Shown: positions 27,333 through 36,559, numbered from the stretch's first letter. The stretch: 64,000 nt of DNA from Pseudoalteromonas sp. OOF1S-7 (GCF_022347765.1 NZ_JAKRFZ010000003.1:248001-312000); one strand, 5' to 3'. Numbers and translations: made by a program. Notes: generated from the letters alone by a model not told the origin.

Positions 27333-27479
27333 TATATGTCCTAATCTGTTCTTACCCAGCGTTGAGTATATCGCAAAAATATGGAGGAATAATGAGTTTG
27401 GGCGGGCTGTGTTACACAAGTAACTGGAAAGTATGAGGGTGTTTAGCTTAAATAGCGATAGACACCCGGAACAGTGCTG

Positions 27480-27800
27480 TTAAAGCATCACGTAGTTGAT
27501 GCGGCAACGATCGCCAATTTTGTAGGCGCTGTCTGCGGCCTGGATCATGATGGCTTTACCAGAAAGACGTGCCGCGAGTAATGTGCTGTATACCAGCTGT
27601 TTATTGTCTGAGGTGTGGGGCAGGAAAAAACCACCAGGGCAAATACTCGGGTTTTCTTTCAAACTTACCCAGACACCATATGTATCCGATCCTGATACCC
27701 AGGTTCTCATATTTGCTATCTCACCGCTGTGATTCGTTACACCCGCCATTGTGTTTAAAGTTGTCAGAGCAAGCGCAAAGGTGATTGCTTTTTTTAGCAT
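27480..27800 (-). CDS. Small exported protein of unknown function
   Basis: The 106-residue protein has a signal peptide (MLKKAITFALALTTLNTMAG). The mature part contains two Cys (in NPSICPGG and GDRCRINYV) likely to form a disulfide, and a pattern of strands with YSTLLAARLSGKAIMIQ. It resembles many small periplasmic hypotheticals in Vibrio and Pseudoalteromonas. It lies downstream of no obvious partner; the lipoprotein gene reads in the same direction 147 bases further on. Function unknown. Confidence 0.7.
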   Translation of the reverse strand: MLKKAITFALALTTLNTMAGVTNHSGEIANMRTWVSGSDTYGVWVSLKENPSICPGGFFLPHTSDNKQLVYSTLLAARLSGKAIMIQAADSAYKIGDRCRINYVML

Positions 27801-27958
27801 AAGTAGTCCTTTAAATAGATTTTAATAAAAGTTAACTGTACCTTTTTTAAAATGCAATTATCAATAGTATGTTTACTCTGCTGTTTATTCGGGGGTCTAA
27901 TCTGGTCGTGTTTCAAAAAGTCATTGCGCATTCAGGTTAGCTTTTATATTATCCGCCG

Positions 27959-27979
27959 CGCTCACTAAGGTAGTGAGCG
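27959..27979. promoter_or_regulatory. Perfect 9-bp palindrome upstream of the porin gene
   Basis: CGCTCACTA (27959-27967), AGG, TAGTGAGCG (27971-27979). It ends 34 bases before the porin ATG, so it is either an operator or a hairpin in the 5' leader that could affect translation or sRNA pairing. Confidence 0.5.
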
Positions 27980-28013
27980 ATACCGCTTTACTATATGGAA
28001 ATAAAGGGTTTTT

Positions 28014-28808
28014 ATGAAAAAGCTACTCACATTTGCGGCACTTGCCGTTGTTACAGCCACATCCGCTTATGCCACTGAGACCAAGCAATGGTTTAACAGT
28101 GCAACCTATACCGATCAGGACCGCACTTTTGATAACGATGCGTTGGCATTAAGCAGCCGTTACTTCTTTGCACCTCAGCAGAGCTCAGGTGTTTGGGATG
28201 ACTATGGTTACCTGGATACCGACAGCAATGTTGGGCTGAGTTACTACAACGATGAGTATATGAACCGCTTCTCTTTTGCCGGTGAGGGATACTTTAGCAA
28301 AGAAGTATTCGTGGTTGGTCAGGTTAGCGACCTGGGTGAAATAGACGACCATTACACCTACGGGATCGGCTATCTGTATAACGACAAGCTGAAGCTGAGT
28401 GTTCGTCGCAATGAATCTGACCTTGGGGCCGACAGTACCTGGTTAAAAGCTGAGTATAATCATCAGCTCAACGACACCGACTATTTAGGTGTCACAATTG
28501 ATACTGATGATGAAATGGACAACTACACAGTATCTGGCCGCTACTTTATGCACCTCGATGCTGAGCGCTATATTAGCGTAGATGTATCTCACCATGAGGT
28601 CGATTTAGGTCACACAGATGTCTCGTATAACAATGCCCTGGTCAACTTCTACTTTAACCGTAGCATTGCTGTGGGCGTGGGCTCTTATGACTCTGATTTA
28701 GCACTGGAAGGTAAGTACTTCTTTAACGACAGCTACTACCTAAGAGCTGAATACGTAGATCGTGATGCAGGTGAAGAAACCAGCTTGCAGTTTGTGGCTC
28801 AGTTTTAA
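28014..28808 (+). CDS. Putative outer-membrane porin (beta-barrel)
   Basis: The 264-residue protein has a signal peptide (cut at AYATET). The remainder is alternating amphipathic strands with aromatic girdles (SSRYFFAP, YTYGIGYLYNDK, ALVNFYFNRSIAVGVG, GKYFFNDSYYLRAEYVD) and ends in a C-terminal Phe (SLQFVAQF), the BamA recognition signal. It matches the putative porin family seen in Pseudoalteromonas and Shewanella. It is acidic, with repeated Asp-rich turns. Substrate unknown. Confidence 0.85.
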   Translation: MKKLLTFAALAVVTATSAYATETKQWFNSATYTDQDRTFDNDALALSSRYFFAPQQSSGVWDDYGYLDTDSNVGLSYYNDEYMNRFSFAGEGYFSKEVFVVGQVSDLGEIDDHYTYGIGYLYNDKLKLSVRRNESDLGADSTWLKAEYNHQLNDTDYLGVTIDTDDEMDNYTVSGRYFMHLDAERYISVDVSHHEVDLGHTDVSYNNALVNFYFNRSIAVGVGSYDSDLALEGKYFFNDSYYLRAEYVDRDAGEETSLQFVAQF

Positions 28809-28827
28809 TTCACATTCGTGAAGCTTT

Positions 28828-28851
28828 GGGTTGCAGTGATACCTGCAACCC
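28828..28851. terminator. Hairpin between convergent porin and HTH genes
   Basis: GGGTTGCAG (28828-28836) pairs with CTGCAACCC (28843-28851). It lies 20 bases after the porin stop and just before the stop of the convergent HTH gene. No good U-tract on either strand. Confidence 0.5.
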
Positions 28852-28858
28852 TAGATGA

Positions 28859-29071
28859 TTACTCATCATCTGGTTTAAAGGCCAGCAGATCGCCGGGCTG
28901 ACAGTCTAAGTAGTGGCAGATCTGTGCCAGCGTTTCAAAGCGCACCCCTTTCACTTTACCGCGTTTAAGCAAAGACAAGTTGGCTTCGGTGATCCCGATG
29001 GCTTTGGCCAGTTCTTTGGATGACACTTTGCGCATTGCCATCACCACATCTAAATTGACAACAATCTCCAT
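28859..29071 (-). CDS. Small XRE/Cro-type HTH regulator
   Basis: The 70-residue protein is a single helix-turn-helix of the YozG/Cro-C1 type: VSSKELAKAIGITEANLSLLKRGKVKGVRFETLAQICHYL, ending QPGDLLAF. Proteins of this kind are usually encoded next to a DUF2975 membrane protein, as here: the DUF2975 gene ends 3 bases upstream. The pair is probably a membrane-linked regulatory module whose signal is unknown. Confidence 0.9.
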   Translation of the reverse strand: MEIVVNLDVVMAMRKVSSKELAKAIGITEANLSLLKRGKVKGVRFETLAQICHYLDCQPGDLLAFKPDDE

Positions 29072-29074
29072 GGC

Positions 29075-29590
29075 TTAAACAAACTCCTTGTTTTCATCTT
29101 CTATTTCTTTTGCGGCTTTAAGCAAGTATGCCACCACAGCGAATAGTCCAAGCGTCATAAGTTCACCAAAGGGGATTTTTAACACTACCTGATTGGAGTG
29201 GTAGAGCGAGTGATACCAGTAATCCAGCGAGAAAGTCAGGCCTGATGAATACAGTTCCAGCGTGATTTTTGTCCAGATAAAGCCCAGGTAGCAAGTGTAA
29301 CAGCTGTTGTGAAAGAACAGCCCCTTGCTAAAAAGTTTCATCAGCCGAATGATCCAGTACACACTCAATAGCATACCAGCCAGCAGCGGGACAGAAAGAG
29401 CAAATAAAACGCCGTTACCTACTTGCTCACTTTGCCACAGTAAGTCGAATGACTCGCTATCTAAATAACGCACTTGCCCGTTGACGATAAGCTGATAAGC
29501 CAAAAACGAAATTACGATGCCACTGATACCCAGCACAGCAGCGCGGAAGGTACCGCACCAACGCTGAATTTTGTCTGTTGATTTGACCAT
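29075..29590 (-). CDS. DUF2975 membrane protein
   Basis: The 171-residue protein has four predicted membrane segments (about 15-37, 58-82, 100-115 and 140-163), with GLFFHNSCYTCYLGFIWTKI between the second and third. DUF2975 proteins pair with a small HTH regulator, and the pair here follows that rule. A role in signal sensing or in anchoring the regulator is inferred from context. Transcription starts here and continues into the HTH gene. Confidence 0.88.
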   Translation of the reverse strand: MVKSTDKIQRWCGTFRAAVLGISGIVISFLAYQLIVNGQVRYLDSESFDLLWQSEQVGNGVLFALSVPLLAGMLLSVYWIIRLMKLFSKGLFFHNSCYTCYLGFIWTKITLELYSSGLTFSLDYWYHSLYHSNQVVLKIPFGELMTLGLFAVVAYLLKAAKEIEDENKEFV

Positions 29591-29729
29591 AAAGATCCCT
29601 TCTTTCTACGTTGTTCTTTATAAGAATCATACCACACAGAAACTATTTTCTGAAAAAAGAAAATAAATTATCGTTTTACAATAATAAAAAGTCGTGTAAT
29701 GATGTTTATCAACAAACGGAAGGAGTGAC

Positions 29730-31799
29730 ATGATGAAGAACAAAAACAAACTAACCAGATTGACGTTAAGTGCTGCACTGAGTGCCATACTGGGTACTAC
29801 GGTTGTATTGTCAGGCTGTACGCTGAACGACAAGCAGCCGCCTGCTCAGCCAGAGTCGGTTCAGCATGTTGCGACATTTGTGGATGTTGAAAGCTTATTC
29901 AGCACCAGTGAAAAAAAGTCGATTGCGATGTCGAAGGATGGCAAATGGATCGCCTTCCTAAAAATGCACAACGGCGCACATAACCTGTTTGTTGTCGCTG
30001 CCGACAAGCCGGATATGACGCCTGTGCCAGTTACCAATCTCACTGATTCAGTTGACAGCTTTATCTGGTCTGCCAATCAAGATGAGATCCTTTTTTCTAA
30101 AGATCATCAGGGCAATGAGAATAGTCAGATATACAGACTGGATCTCAATGGTAAAGATCTCAGGGTCAGCACCATGACCCGACTCACCCATGACGATACG
30201 GTTGATTACAGTTTACTGGGACAGTCGGACCAGGATGCAAATATTCTGGTTGTTGCTGCAAACCACCTGACACCAGAGCGGATCGATTATTTTCACCTGA
30301 GTGTGGACACAGGTAACCTGCTCCATACTCAGACCAATAGTGTGAACCTGTTTGAGACGCAGCTGAGTAAATCGGGCCAGGCGGCATTGGGGTTGGCGCT
30401 TAATGCGGATAATTCCAGGAGTATGTACCGGTTCACAGATGGGCGTTGGATCAGGGTGATGACTACAGAACCAGGCGAGATACTGGAGATTATCAGCTTT
30501 GATGAAGAATCTAATACCGCTTTTGTTGCCGGCAGTATTGAAGGACGCGACAAGCAGGAGCTGATCAAGGTGGATCTGGTGACCAAGTCGATTGAGACCG
30601 TGCACCTTGACCCGAAACATAGCTCTGATCTGCATCATGTTGTATTTGATGAGCAGGGGCAGCCCCTGATTGTGTCTTATTATGGTGGCCGGCTGCGCAA
30701 TTACCCTCTGACAGACGCAGCAGCTAAAGCGCTGCAACAGATACAGAATCGTTTCTCGCAGGATATTGAATTAAAAGTAGATAAGATAAATCACAAGGCA
30801 GGTCAGTGGCTACTGACCGTGTCTTTTGCTGACCGGCCGGACCAGAAATATGCTTATTACCCGGCTCAGGATAAGCTGACGGGCTTGTTGAACGAAGCGC
30901 CCAGGTTTGATCCGGCTCAGTTGGGAGACAGGCAGTCTATAACCTATACCGCATCAGATGGCGTTGAAATCCAGGCCTATCTGACCTTACCTAAAAACCT
31001 CAACAAAAACCTGCCAACAATTGTGTTACCACATGGTGGGCCCTGGGCACGAGATCAGTGGGGCTACAGCAGTGGTTATTTTGTGCCCGTGGCGCATTAT
31101 TTTGCCAATCGTGGTTATGCTGTACTGCAACCGAACTTTCGTGGCTCATTGGGGTTTGGCAAACGTTTTGTTCAGCTTGGCGAGAAAAACTGGGGCACAG
31201 GGACCATGCAACACGACCTGACCGATGGCGTAAATTATCTGATAGAGCAGGGGATTGCTGACAAACAGCGCGTGGGTATCATGGGCGCTTCCTATGGTGG
31301 ATATGCTGCGCTGGCTGGTGCAACATTTACCCCTGATGTGTATAAAGCGGTGATTTCTTATGTTGGCCCATCCAGCCTGATTACTTTGATGGAATCGTTC
31401 CCTGCGCATTATCGCCCTTATCTGGGTACCTGGTATGTGTCTGTGGGAGACCCTGAGATTGCAAAGGACAGAGCCGATATGGAATCACGTTCGCCAATTA
31501 ACTTTGTAGACCAAATCAAGGCACCTCTGATGCTGGTACAGGGCGCAAACGACCCCCGGGTTACACAGGTTGAGTCGGATAATATCGCCAGAGCACTGGC
31601 CGCGAAGAACCATCCGCTCGAATATATTCTCGCTAAAGACGAAGGGCATGGCTTTATGAAGCAAGATAATAAACTGGCCTCGATTGTGGCGATGGAGCAG
31701 TTCTTTGCCAAGCACCTTGGTGGGAGCGTGTCACAGCAGGTTGACCCGGCTATCACTGCGCACCTTGAGACCTTGCGTGTTAATCTGGATCGGCTCTGA
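29730..31799 (+). CDS. S9-family serine peptidase (prolyl oligopeptidase/DPP type), lipoprotein
   Basis: The 689-residue protein has a lipoprotein signal (VVLSGC, Cys near residue 30), an N-terminal beta-propeller (about 45-400, with SMSKDGKWIAFLK-like blades), and a C-terminal alpha/beta hydrolase. Catalytic residues are Ser521 in GASYGGYAA, Asp608 in GANDPRV and His640 in EGHGFM. It cleaves short peptides in the periplasm, probably after Pro or at the dipeptide level. AAGGAGTGAC precedes the ATG. It is transcribed alone and ends at a strong bidirectional terminator. Confidence 0.95.
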   Translation: MMKNKNKLTRLTLSAALSAILGTTVVLSGCTLNDKQPPAQPESVQHVATFVDVESLFSTSEKKSIAMSKDGKWIAFLKMHNGAHNLFVVAADKPDMTPVPVTNLTDSVDSFIWSANQDEILFSKDHQGNENSQIYRLDLNGKDLRVSTMTRLTHDDTVDYSLLGQSDQDANILVVAANHLTPERIDYFHLSVDTGNLLHTQTNSVNLFETQLSKSGQAALGLALNADNSRSMYRFTDGRWIRVMTTEPGEILEIISFDEESNTAFVAGSIEGRDKQELIKVDLVTKSIETVHLDPKHSSDLHHVVFDEQGQPLIVSYYGGRLRNYPLTDAAAKALQQIQNRFSQDIELKVDKINHKAGQWLLTVSFADRPDQKYAYYPAQDKLTGLLNEAPRFDPAQLGDRQSITYTASDGVEIQAYLTLPKNLNKNLPTIVLPHGGPWARDQWGYSSGYFVPVAHYFANRGYAVLQPNFRGSLGFGKRFVQLGEKNWGTGTMQHDLTDGVNYLIEQGIADKQRVGIMGASYGGYAALAGATFTPDVYKAVISYVGPSSLITLMESFPAHYRPYLGTWYVSVGDPEIAKDRADMESRSPINFVDQIKAPLMLVQGANDPRVTQVESDNIARALAAKNHPLEYILAKDEGHGFMKQDNKLASIVAMEQFFAKHLGGSVSQQVDPAITAHLETLRVNLDRL

Positions 31800-31806
31800 G
31801 CAATGG

Positions 31807-31840
31807 AAACAGCACGGTGAAAATACCGTGCTGTTTTCCT
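31807..31840. terminator. Bidirectional Rho-independent terminator
   Basis: AAACAGCACGGT (31807-31818) pairs with ACCGTGCTGTTT (31825-31836), followed by TCC on the plus strand and preceded by A residues serving the minus strand. It separates the S9 peptidase gene from the convergent acyltransferase gene. Confidence 0.85.
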
Positions 31841-31857
31841 GATCATAGTGATTGTTT

Positions 31858-33039
31858 CTATGATGCTGTGGTTGTCCGGTGCTGTATGGCCGCAGTTTTG
31901 ACCTTTTTACCATTCAATAAGACCCCGAGCCAGGTGTGTCTGACCAGCAATTGGTAGCTCAACAGGCCTAGGGCCATGGTCGCGGATACGGCAATGAGCA
32001 CTTTAAACCAGGGTGACAGAGCGGTATTACTCAGTGGGAATTGGATATACATCAGTACAGGAACATGGATCAGGTAGATCCAATATGAGGCGTCCGACAA
32101 ATACTTGTTCAGCTGACTGAACTGATTGAGCCACTGATAGCCGGCCAGGAATGCGACTCCGGTCCAGCTGACAATGGCAACCGACTGAGCGACCACAGCA
32201 TAGATGTTTATATGTTCAGGAGTTGTGATGCCGGTATTGGCCGCTCGGATAACGGTTTCCAATGACGGAGGAGGTGGCATCAGATAAAAATAAGGCACTA
32301 GTGACAGGCACGCCACTATCAGTAAAGGTGTAAAGTAACGGGCATATTGCGCTACCCGATTATGATGCTGGTAAAGCCCGGCACCGATTAAAAACAGCAC
32401 ACCGTAAAAGCCGTAGGACCATAACTGTGGATACAGTTTATCCGGTGCCGGGAATGGCACCAGCTGATGATACAGGGCCACTGTTAGCAAAACGGGTAAA
32501 GCCACAAGCAAAAAAACCGGTCTAACCACGACTGCTAATATCGACTGATACAGGCTGGCGTGTTTTTGCAGTAGCCAAAACAGTAAACAAAACTGCGTCA
32601 GATTCCATAAAAACCATAAATGCATCGTTGAAATTATCGGTTCTTTTACAGACTGAAAAACCGTAAACAGGGCCGGTTTTTCATACGCTATTTCGGCCCC
32701 CCAGCCAAGTGCATGAAACAGGACCAACATAGTTAAAGGAAAAAACACGACAAAGGGCAGTAATACTCTCTTAAGGCGGTTGATCACAAAGGCATTGCCA
32801 CCGCGTTTACTGATCAGCAGGGCTGCACAAAACCCCGCAATGGCAAAAAACAGCGGCATTCTGAATAAGTGTGACCAGATAGCAAAGTAGTCAAATGCGG
32901 CATGATTTGTCGGGTCGGCGGTAAACCAGATAGTTGAGAAGTAAGGGCCATAGGCCAGTGCGGCATGAAATACCACACCCAGTAACAGGGCCAGGCTACG
33001 CAAATTGTCTATATAATGATAACGAGGGGATGTGTGCAT
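31858..33039 (-). CDS. Acyltransferase family 3 (OpgC-like) membrane protein
   Basis: The start at 33039 (MHTSPRYHYIDNLRSLALLLGVVFH) has AGGA upstream; 15 extra codons are possible. The product is 393 residues with about ten membrane segments. RYHYIDNLRSLALLLGVVFHAAL carries the family's catalytic His in the first segment, and FFAIAGFCAALLISKRGG follows. Acyltransferase-3 proteins acylate sugars of glucans, lipopolysaccharide or other carbohydrates at the inner membrane. No pathway partner is adjacent. Confidence 0.9.
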   Translation of the reverse strand: MHTSPRYHYIDNLRSLALLLGVVFHAALAYGPYFSTIWFTADPTNHAAFDYFAIWSHLFRMPLFFAIAGFCAALLISKRGGNAFVINRLKRVLLPFVVFFPLTMLVLFHALGWGAEIAYEKPALFTVFQSVKEPIISTMHLWFLWNLTQFCLLFWLLQKHASLYQSILAVVVRPVFLLVALPVLLTVALYHQLVPFPAPDKLYPQLWSYGFYGVLFLIGAGLYQHHNRVAQYARYFTPLLIVACLSLVPYFYLMPPPPSLETVIRAANTGITTPEHINIYAVVAQSVAIVSWTGVAFLAGYQWLNQFSQLNKYLSDASYWIYLIHVPVLMYIQFPLSNTALSPWFKVLIAVSATMALGLLSYQLLVRHTWLGVLLNGKKVKTAAIQHRTTTAS

Positions 33040-33325
33040 AACATTTATCCTTAAAAACTGCCACTTTGAACAGATTAACATCAAATGTCTTGAGAGAATA
33101 CCTATATAGGAACATGGTGTGGTTGAGCATTGTACCTATTCGGTAGAAGGAGCGTAGGCTGTTTGTTTTGTGTAAATGGTGTTGTTTTTTCAATTTTGGG
33201 GTGCTAGGTTAGTTTGTGTTGATTTCCAAAAAGAAATTGACAGGCATATCCATCAGTTGAGTAACTCCTTTGATGGTTAAAATTAAACACAAAACAATAA
33301 TGATTAAGTGTAAAAAGGAATGACC

Positions 33326-33475
33326 ATGAAATTAAAAATCAAAAAAAATAACATCAAAAACCTGTCTAAAACCAATGAACAACTAAATCAAGAGCAAACT
33401 GCGCAAATCGCGGGCGGCTTTTTAAGCCAGGCTTGGTATGGTAGTTGTGGTGCGTATTCTTGTATTCAAAAATAA
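33326..33475 (+). CDS. Double-glycine leader peptide, putative RiPP/bacteriocin precursor
   Basis: This is a 49-residue peptide with a good ribosome site (AAGGA, 7 bases before the ATG). The first 31 residues form a leader: a basic start (MKLKIKKNNIKNLSK), Asn/Gln-rich middle, then QTAQIAGG, a classical double-glycine processing site. The 18-residue core is FLSQAWYGSCGAYSCIQK with two Cys. Cleavage after GG by a peptidase-containing ABC transporter is the usual fate of such leaders; no such transporter or modifying enzyme lies within the window. Another peptide (51198-51419) shares 16 of the 31 leader positions. A terminator follows. Confidence 0.8.
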   Translation: MKLKIKKNNIKNLSKTNEQLNQEQTAQIAGGFLSQAWYGSCGAYSCIQK

Positions 33476-33498
33476 TACTTAGTGCTGTCTAAGTGAAT

Positions 33499-33531
33499 TG
33501 GCTCATTTACCTGTGTAAGATGAGCCATTTT
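33499..33531 (+). terminator. Terminator of the leader-peptide gene
   Basis: TGGCTCATTTAC (33499-33510) pairs with GTAA-g-ATGAGCCA (33515-33527) with one bulge, followed by TTTT. It closes a monocistronic transcript of the 49-residue peptide. Confidence 0.8.
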
Positions 33532-33655
33532 GCAGAAAAGGCTCTGCAGCTTTTACCTCAAGTGACTTACAACAATTTTGATTCCATCCACTCTTTTATC
33601 AAGTAAACTGTTTATCCTGCGCTGAGTGGGGTATTCACAGCCCAAACTTTTTAGT

Positions 33656-33800
33656 TCACAACATTCTTTGTAAAATTACTCGGCCATCGAGCTGGTGCTT
33701 TATTACCGTGAGAATATGTACAGTGACCATGAACAGCAATAAAACATTGCTGATCACGTGTAGCCGGGCGAATACGGCACAGTAAACAGGCCAGACACGC
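33656..33800 (-). pseudogene. C-terminal remnant of a cytochrome b561-like protein
   Basis: The minus strand, reading to a TGA at 33656-33658, encodes RVWPVYCAVFARLHVISN, then VLLLFMVTVHILTVIKHQ, LDGRVILQRML. This resembles the last helix and tail of cytochrome b561 proteins, with the haem-binding-type His in LH and HI and the AALKHhfidrDGVLrRM-type ending. No start or upstream helices are found, so the rest of the gene has been lost. The left limit is the stop; the right limit is approximate. Confidence 0.55.
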
Positions 33801-34173
33801 AAAATGAACGCGGCATCATCAGTACACCGGAGCACATCACCATACTCGTGAGTAGGTAAATGAATTCCTTATTTTACTCACGCTACGCTGTGGAGAGTTA
33901 AAACACGGTTAACGCACCGATACACTGAGCCTGGTACCTTGGCTGTCTATACGGACAGTTTGTCTTTGTAACCACTACATCATCCAAAGACCAGCCAGAG
34001 TCAGCATATCCGCCCTTTTCGTACTAAAGTTTAGAAGGTCACTGTGGGAAATTGGGGTCTCTGAATATGAAAAAAAATAAAGTACTAAGTGTTATCGGAT
34101 CAATGCCTTGCATCACACTCGAAGCGTACAAAACCGAGTGTCAGGCTGCAGTAAAAGTAGCAGGTGGCCGCAC

Positions 34174-36048
34174 ATGACTGGCTATTTTATACAGGCCTTT
34201 GTTTATCTGGCAGCCGCCGTCATTATGGTACCGCTGGCAAAGCGATTGGGGCTGGGCTCGGTGCTCGGCTACCTCATTGCCGGGGTGATCATTGGTCCCG
34301 TGTCCGGCATGGTGGGCGAAGAAACCGTCACAATACAGCATTTTGCCGAGTTTGGAGTGGTGATGATGTTGTTTTTAGTTGGGCTTGAGCTGCACCCTCA
34401 GATGCTTTGGCAAATGCGCCATCGGTTATTAGGCTTAGGCGGGCTACAGGTAACCGGAAGCGCAGTTTTTTTGGCGCTCATTGCCTGGTTACTGGGCCAG
34501 CCTGTGAGTGTTGCGGTGGCAATTGGCCTGGTATTCTCTTTGTCATCTACTGCCATTGTGCTGCAAACATTTAATGAAAAAGGCCTGACAAAGACCGAGG
34601 GCGGGCACAATGCCTTTTCAGTGTTGCTGATGCAAGACATTGCCGTGATCCCCATACTGGCATTTATCCCTGTTCTGGCACTGCCCGAGTTGGTAAGTGC
34701 CGCACGGGCGATGCAAACCACGGCGCAGCACCATGAATCATTGAGCCTGGTGGCTGGGCTACCAACCTGGGCGTATGCCGGTGCGATTTTTGCCAGCATT
34801 GCGGGTGTTGTTGTGATTGGGCATTACCTGAGTCGTCCTTTGTTTCACTATGTGGCCAACTCAGGACTGCGAGAGATCTTCGTGGCAACTGCCCTGTTGC
34901 TTGTCATTGGTATTGCCACTTTGATGAGTCTGGTGGGGTTATCTCCGGCATTAGGCACCTTTCTGGCTGGCGTGGTACTGGCTAACAGTGAATTTCGTCA
35001 TGAACTGGAATCAAATATTGAGCCTTTCAAAGGCTTACTGCTGGGGCTGTTTTTCATTACGGTTGGGGCTGGTATTAACTTTGCCATACTGTCTGAGCAC
35101 CTGTTCCTGATCATCACACTCACGCTTACGGTGATGCTGGTTAAAGCTGGCGTACTGTGGGCGCTGGCGGTGCTGTTTAAAATCCACAACAGTGACCGCT
35201 GGTTATTTGCTCTGAGTTTGTCTCAGGCTGGCGAGTTTGGTTTTGTGCTTTTGAGTTACGCATTGCAAAATCATGTTATTCCGGCTGCAACTGTGAGCTT
35301 GTTACAGCTCGTTGTGGCCTTATCTATGTTCCTGACACCCGTGCTGTTTATTCTCTACGACAAAGTCATATTACCGCGCTATCAGCAGACCACCAATCAG
35401 CAGGCTTATGATGATATCCAGGAGCAGGGTCAGGTGATTATTGCAGGAATTGGCCGGTTTGGTCAGATTGTAAATCGATTACTGATCGCCAATGGCGTAC
35501 ACACGGTTGTAATGGATCTCGATGTGAATCAGGTTGAGTCAATGCGCCGGATACAGGTCAAAGCCTACTTTGGTGATGCAACACGGCCTGAGTTATTGCA
35601 CACAGCCGGTATTGAACAGGCTGCGTTACTGGTTGTCGCCATTGATGATCGGGAAAGTGCCAGGACACTGGTGCAAGCGGTTAAGCACAACCACCCGGGA
35701 GTAACCGTACTGGCCAGGGCGTTCGACAGGGGTCATCACTATGAATTAAAGCACGCCGGTGCCGATGTGATTGTCAGTGAAACGTACCATTCAGCTCTGG
35801 ATCTGGGGGCTAGTGCACTGACTTGCCTTGGTTTTGAGCCAGCGCTTGCCGAACAGAAAAAGCTGGCTTTCTGGGAAACCGAAAAAGCAGCATCAGAGCA
35901 ACTCTATGATACCTGGCAACATGGCAGTGAAGGCCAGCAGTACGATCACGACTATCGTAAGCTGTTTATCCAGACTGAAGAGGCCATCAAGCAAGCCATG
36001 CAATCAGATATTGCCGATGAACAGGAGCATGCAGATAAAGCGCGCTGA
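34174..36048 (+). CDS. KefB/KefC-family monovalent cation:proton antiporter
   Basis: The ATG at 34174 follows AGGTGG; a longer frame adds 22 residues. The 624-residue protein has about 12 membrane segments of the CPA2 family (PLAKRLGLGSVLGYLIAGVIIGP, FSLSSTAIVLQTF, SQAGEFGFVLLSYA). A C-terminal RCK/TrkA-N domain has the Rossmann motif GIGRFGQIVNRLL and a VVMDLD end of the second strand. It exchanges K+ or Na+ for protons; Kef systems are gated by glutathione adducts, but no KefF/KefG ancillary gene is present. Confidence 0.93.
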   Translation: MTGYFIQAFVYLAAAVIMVPLAKRLGLGSVLGYLIAGVIIGPVSGMVGEETVTIQHFAEFGVVMMLFLVGLELHPQMLWQMRHRLLGLGGLQVTGSAVFLALIAWLLGQPVSVAVAIGLVFSLSSTAIVLQTFNEKGLTKTEGGHNAFSVLLMQDIAVIPILAFIPVLALPELVSAARAMQTTAQHHESLSLVAGLPTWAYAGAIFASIAGVVVIGHYLSRPLFHYVANSGLREIFVATALLLVIGIATLMSLVGLSPALGTFLAGVVLANSEFRHELESNIEPFKGLLLGLFFITVGAGINFAILSEHLFLIITLTLTVMLVKAGVLWALAVLFKIHNSDRWLFALSLSQAGEFGFVLLSYALQNHVIPAATVSLLQLVVALSMFLTPVLFILYDKVILPRYQQTTNQQAYDDIQEQGQVIIAGIGRFGQIVNRLLIANGVHTVVMDLDVNQVESMRRIQVKAYFGDATRPELLHTAGIEQAALLVVAIDDRESARTLVQAVKHNHPGVTVLARAFDRGHHYELKHAGADVIVSETYHSALDLGASALTCLGFEPALAEQKKLAFWETEKAASEQLYDTWQHGSEGQQYDHDYRKLFIQTEEAIKQAMQSDIADEQEHADKAR

Positions 36049-36132
36049 GCCAGGATCATCAGCCTCAATACTGGTGCAGACAGTGGCAGACCTGATATGC
36101 TACGCGCTTTTAGCGACAACTGAGTACAAAAC

Positions 36133-36381
36133 ATGATTGACGATAAAGAATTGATCAGCACACTGGATGAATTGGAAGCGTTTTTGAAGCTGGTAGAAAG
36201 CGGCGGATTGGGTCTGAACAATGCTGCAGGTGTGGCACTGGCGACCAATAACAGCAATGGTCGGCCGTTTGTTGCCGTGCTGGACGATAATCATCAGCTG
36301 ATCCTGGGTCGCTGGGTAACTCAGGAAGTGTTTGATAACGGTAAAGACCTGATACGCCAGGGGCCGAATAAAGCACACTAA
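36133..36381 (+). CDS. Small acidic protein of unknown function
   Basis: This 82-residue protein has a helical N-terminus (KELISTLDELEAFLKLVESGG) and a beta-like second half (RPFVAVLDDNHQLILGRWVTQEVF). No signal peptide, membrane segment or known motif is visible. The ribosome site is weak. It starts 84 bases after the antiporter and could be co-transcribed with it. The codon composition is like its neighbours, so I think it is real, but I cannot assign a function. Confidence 0.55.
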   Translation: MIDDKELISTLDELEAFLKLVESGGLGLNNAAGVALATNNSNGRPFVAVLDDNHQLILGRWVTQEVFDNGKDLIRQGPNKAH

Positions 36382-36559
36382 CACCCGGCGCATTGTCAGG
36401 TCTACTGACTGCTCAGATTTATCGCACCTATTGGCGATCCGGGCTCCCGCCGCAGCATTAGTCGAAGTACTTTCAGCTCGGGTTTTGAGCCCGCTTGTGA
36501 AGCGCTCAATCCGGGCAAAATGCAGTGCAGCTTTATTCGCGCATGCCAGCTAATGGCCG

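Larger units (their letters stand above)
33476..34173. other. Long gap with a gene remnant and no intact gene
   Basis: It contains the peptide-gene terminator, the C-terminal remnant of a cytochrome b561-like gene on the minus strand (33656-33800), and about 370 bases upstream of the Kef gene in which I find no coding pattern. The region is AT-richer than its neighbours, consistent with decay. Confidence 0.6.
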
